In this document: positions 6,281-6,611 of the stretch, one piece after another
Numbering within the stretch: position 1 is the stretch's first letter
Layout of the letters: each line of letters starts with the position of its first letter
Assembly: GCA_030632745.1 (NCBI GenBank)
Contig: DAOVUE010000090.1
Location: 1 to 6,611, forward strand
DNA length: 6,611 nucleotides
Source of the DNA: Pseudomonadota bacterium
GTDB lineage: Bacteria; Pseudomonadota; Gammaproteobacteria; GRL18
Direction of reading: 5' to 3'
Notes under the pieces: generated by a model
Seen by the model: only the letters and a program-made list of their open reading frames with translations
Told to the model about the DNA's origin: nothing
Database searches by the model: none
Translations under genes and position numbers: made by a program

Positions 6281-6295
6281 TCTCTGGAACAGAGA
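6281..6295 (+). terminator. Hairpin after the cytochrome gene, possible weak terminator
   Basis: TCTCTG and CAGAGA form a 6-bp stem with a GAA loop 27 bases after the stop codon. The nearest T-run (6309-6313) lies 13 bases beyond the stem rather than directly after it, so this is not a textbook intrinsic terminator. CAGAGAG can instead pair with CTCTCTG further downstream. Confidence 0.35.
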
Positions 6296-6325
6296 GTCAG
6301 CCGCCCTCTTTTTACACAGCCTGAT

Positions 6326-6351
6326 TACTCTCTGCTCCTACTCTCTGCTTC
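6326..6351. repeat. 13-bp tandem repeat, two copies
   Basis: Units 6326-6338 and 6339-6351 match at 12 of 13 positions and share TACTCTCTGCT. Each contains CTCTCTG, complementary to CAGAGAG at 6290-6296. Confidence 0.65.
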
Positions 6352-6489
6352 TAATCTATTTTTATGCTTCAATATGGTGCTTATGTATTCCTTAATGCTA
6401 TATTGCGGTGCATTCTTATTTATCTTTTTTATTTAAATCCAGTACCTTCAAGTGACTATTAGGTGTCTATAATGCATCAATAGTTTATT

Positions 6490-6509
6490 AATCATAAACT
6501 TTTATGATT
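6490..6509. promoter_or_regulatory. 20-bp operator-like dyad upstream of the 3'-most reading frame
   Basis: AATCATAAA and TTTATGATT are perfect 9-bp inverted arms around a 2-bp centre (CT). It overlaps a second inverted repeat, AGTTTAT (6482-6488) with ATAAACT (6494-6500). The dyad covers the expected -35 position of the -10 box at 6516-6521, a common place for a dimeric repressor or activator. The 2-bp centre makes a protein-binding site more likely than an RNA hairpin. AT-richness raises the odds of chance. Confidence 0.45.
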
Positions 6510-6515
6510 TTGGCA

Positions 6516-6521
6516 TATAAT
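6516..6521 (+). promoter_or_regulatory. Candidate -10 box (TATAAT) for the reading frame at 6564
   Basis: A perfect TATAAT lies just right of the dyad, giving a start near 6528 and a leader of about 36 nt. No recognisable -35 hexamer is present at 16-18 bp, which would fit activator dependence if the promoter is real. Confidence 0.4.
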
Positions 6522-6563
6522 ATGCTTCTTAGTGTGAATAAGTATAAATCAGAAGGAAGTGGT

Positions 6564-6611
6564 ATGACGCCGGAAGACGTCATTCCCCTGCATACGCCAG
6601 GGGGCAGGCTC
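6564..6611 (+). CDS. Possible start of an unidentified gene, cut by the window edge
   Basis: ATG at 6564 opens 16 uninterrupted codons to the window end (MTPEDVIPLHTPGGRL). AGGA at 6554-6557 sits six bases before the ATG, and a candidate promoter and dyad lie upstream, so the start region is well formed. I do not recognise the product from this fragment. The segment is 31/48 G or C, far above the rest of the window, and contains two adjacent inverted repeats (6564-6583 and 6585-6603). It may therefore be a palindromic repeat element or foreign DNA, not a native gene. Confidence 0.45.
   Translation, partial: MTPEDVIPLHTPGGRL

Larger units (their letters stand above)
6254..6563. other. 310-bp intergenic region with repeats, hairpins and a putative control site; no gene seen
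   Basis: No convincing coding sequence is present. The left part (6276-6351) is rich in CTCTCTG and its complement, giving mutually exclusive hairpins. The middle (6352-6480) is AT-rich and plain apart from a possible TATAAT at 6468-6473 with a weak upstream element. The right part (6482-6560) carries overlapping inverted repeats, a second TATAAT and a ribosome binding site (AGGA, 6554-6557) for the reading frame that starts at 6564. Confidence 0.7.

Noticed and set aside
6364..6462. 32-codon open frame (starting MLQYGAYVF) in the right-hand intergenic region
   Set aside because: No Shine-Dalgarno before the ATG, very short, AT-rich, and no recognisable features.
6532..6611. GTGTGA followed by GC-rich hairpins, considered as the 5' end of a group II intron
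   Set aside because: The bases after GTGTG lack the expected domain I continuation and too little sequence remains to see any domain structure.

Overview
The window reads as AT-rich chromosomal DNA from a Gram-negative bacterium, most likely a gammaproteobacterium. That inference rests on three things: a membrane-anchored, periplasmic c5-type cytochrome c, a MASE1-GGDEF-EAL cyclic-di-GMP protein, and a periplasm-style MBOAT/SGNH acetylation pair. I cannot name a genus. No rRNA, tRNA, CRISPR array, transposase or integrase is visible.

Layout, left to right. (1) Positions 2-648 hold a type II toxin-antitoxin pair: the 3' end of a UPF0175-type antitoxin, then a DUF3368/PIN-like toxin that starts at a TTG overlapping the antitoxin stop codon. 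(2) Positions 649-809 are a control region with an extended -10 promoter candidate and a dyad where the -35 box would sit. (3) Positions 810-3198 hold a probable two-gene operon: an MBOAT membrane O-acyltransferase (AlgI/PatA type) and a membrane-anchored SGNH-hydrolase-like protein. Between them a hairpin lies next to the second gene's ribosome binding site. By family logic the MBOAT carries an acyl group (usually acetyl) across the inner membrane and the SGNH protein places it on a periplasmic or extracellular glycan. The glycan cannot be identified because no glycosyltransferase or export gene is in view. (4) Positions 3275-5566 (minus strand, convergent with the operon) encode a MASE1-GGDEF-EAL protein whose GGDEF motif is destroyed (SGPVF) while its EAL residues are kept, so it is predicted to be a cyclic-di-GMP phosphodiesterase. 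(5) Positions 5750-6253 encode a small membrane-anchored cytochrome c, divergent from the EAL gene across a 183-bp intergenic region. (6) Positions 6254-6563 are non-coding but structured: competing CTCTCTG-type pairings, a 13-bp tandem repeat, and a 20-bp dyad just upstream of a -10 box. (7) From 6564 a GC-rich segment (31 of 48 bases G or C) may be the start of another gene, or a palindromic repeat element, cut by the window edge.

Functional links are modest. Surface-polymer acetylation and cyclic-di-GMP turnover are often related through biofilm physiology, but here the genes are convergent, not co-transcribed, so that link is inference only. I found no clear evidence of an undescribed multi-gene system. 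The best leads are the orphan MBOAT/SGNH cassette with its intercistronic hairpin, and the structured region at 6254-6611.
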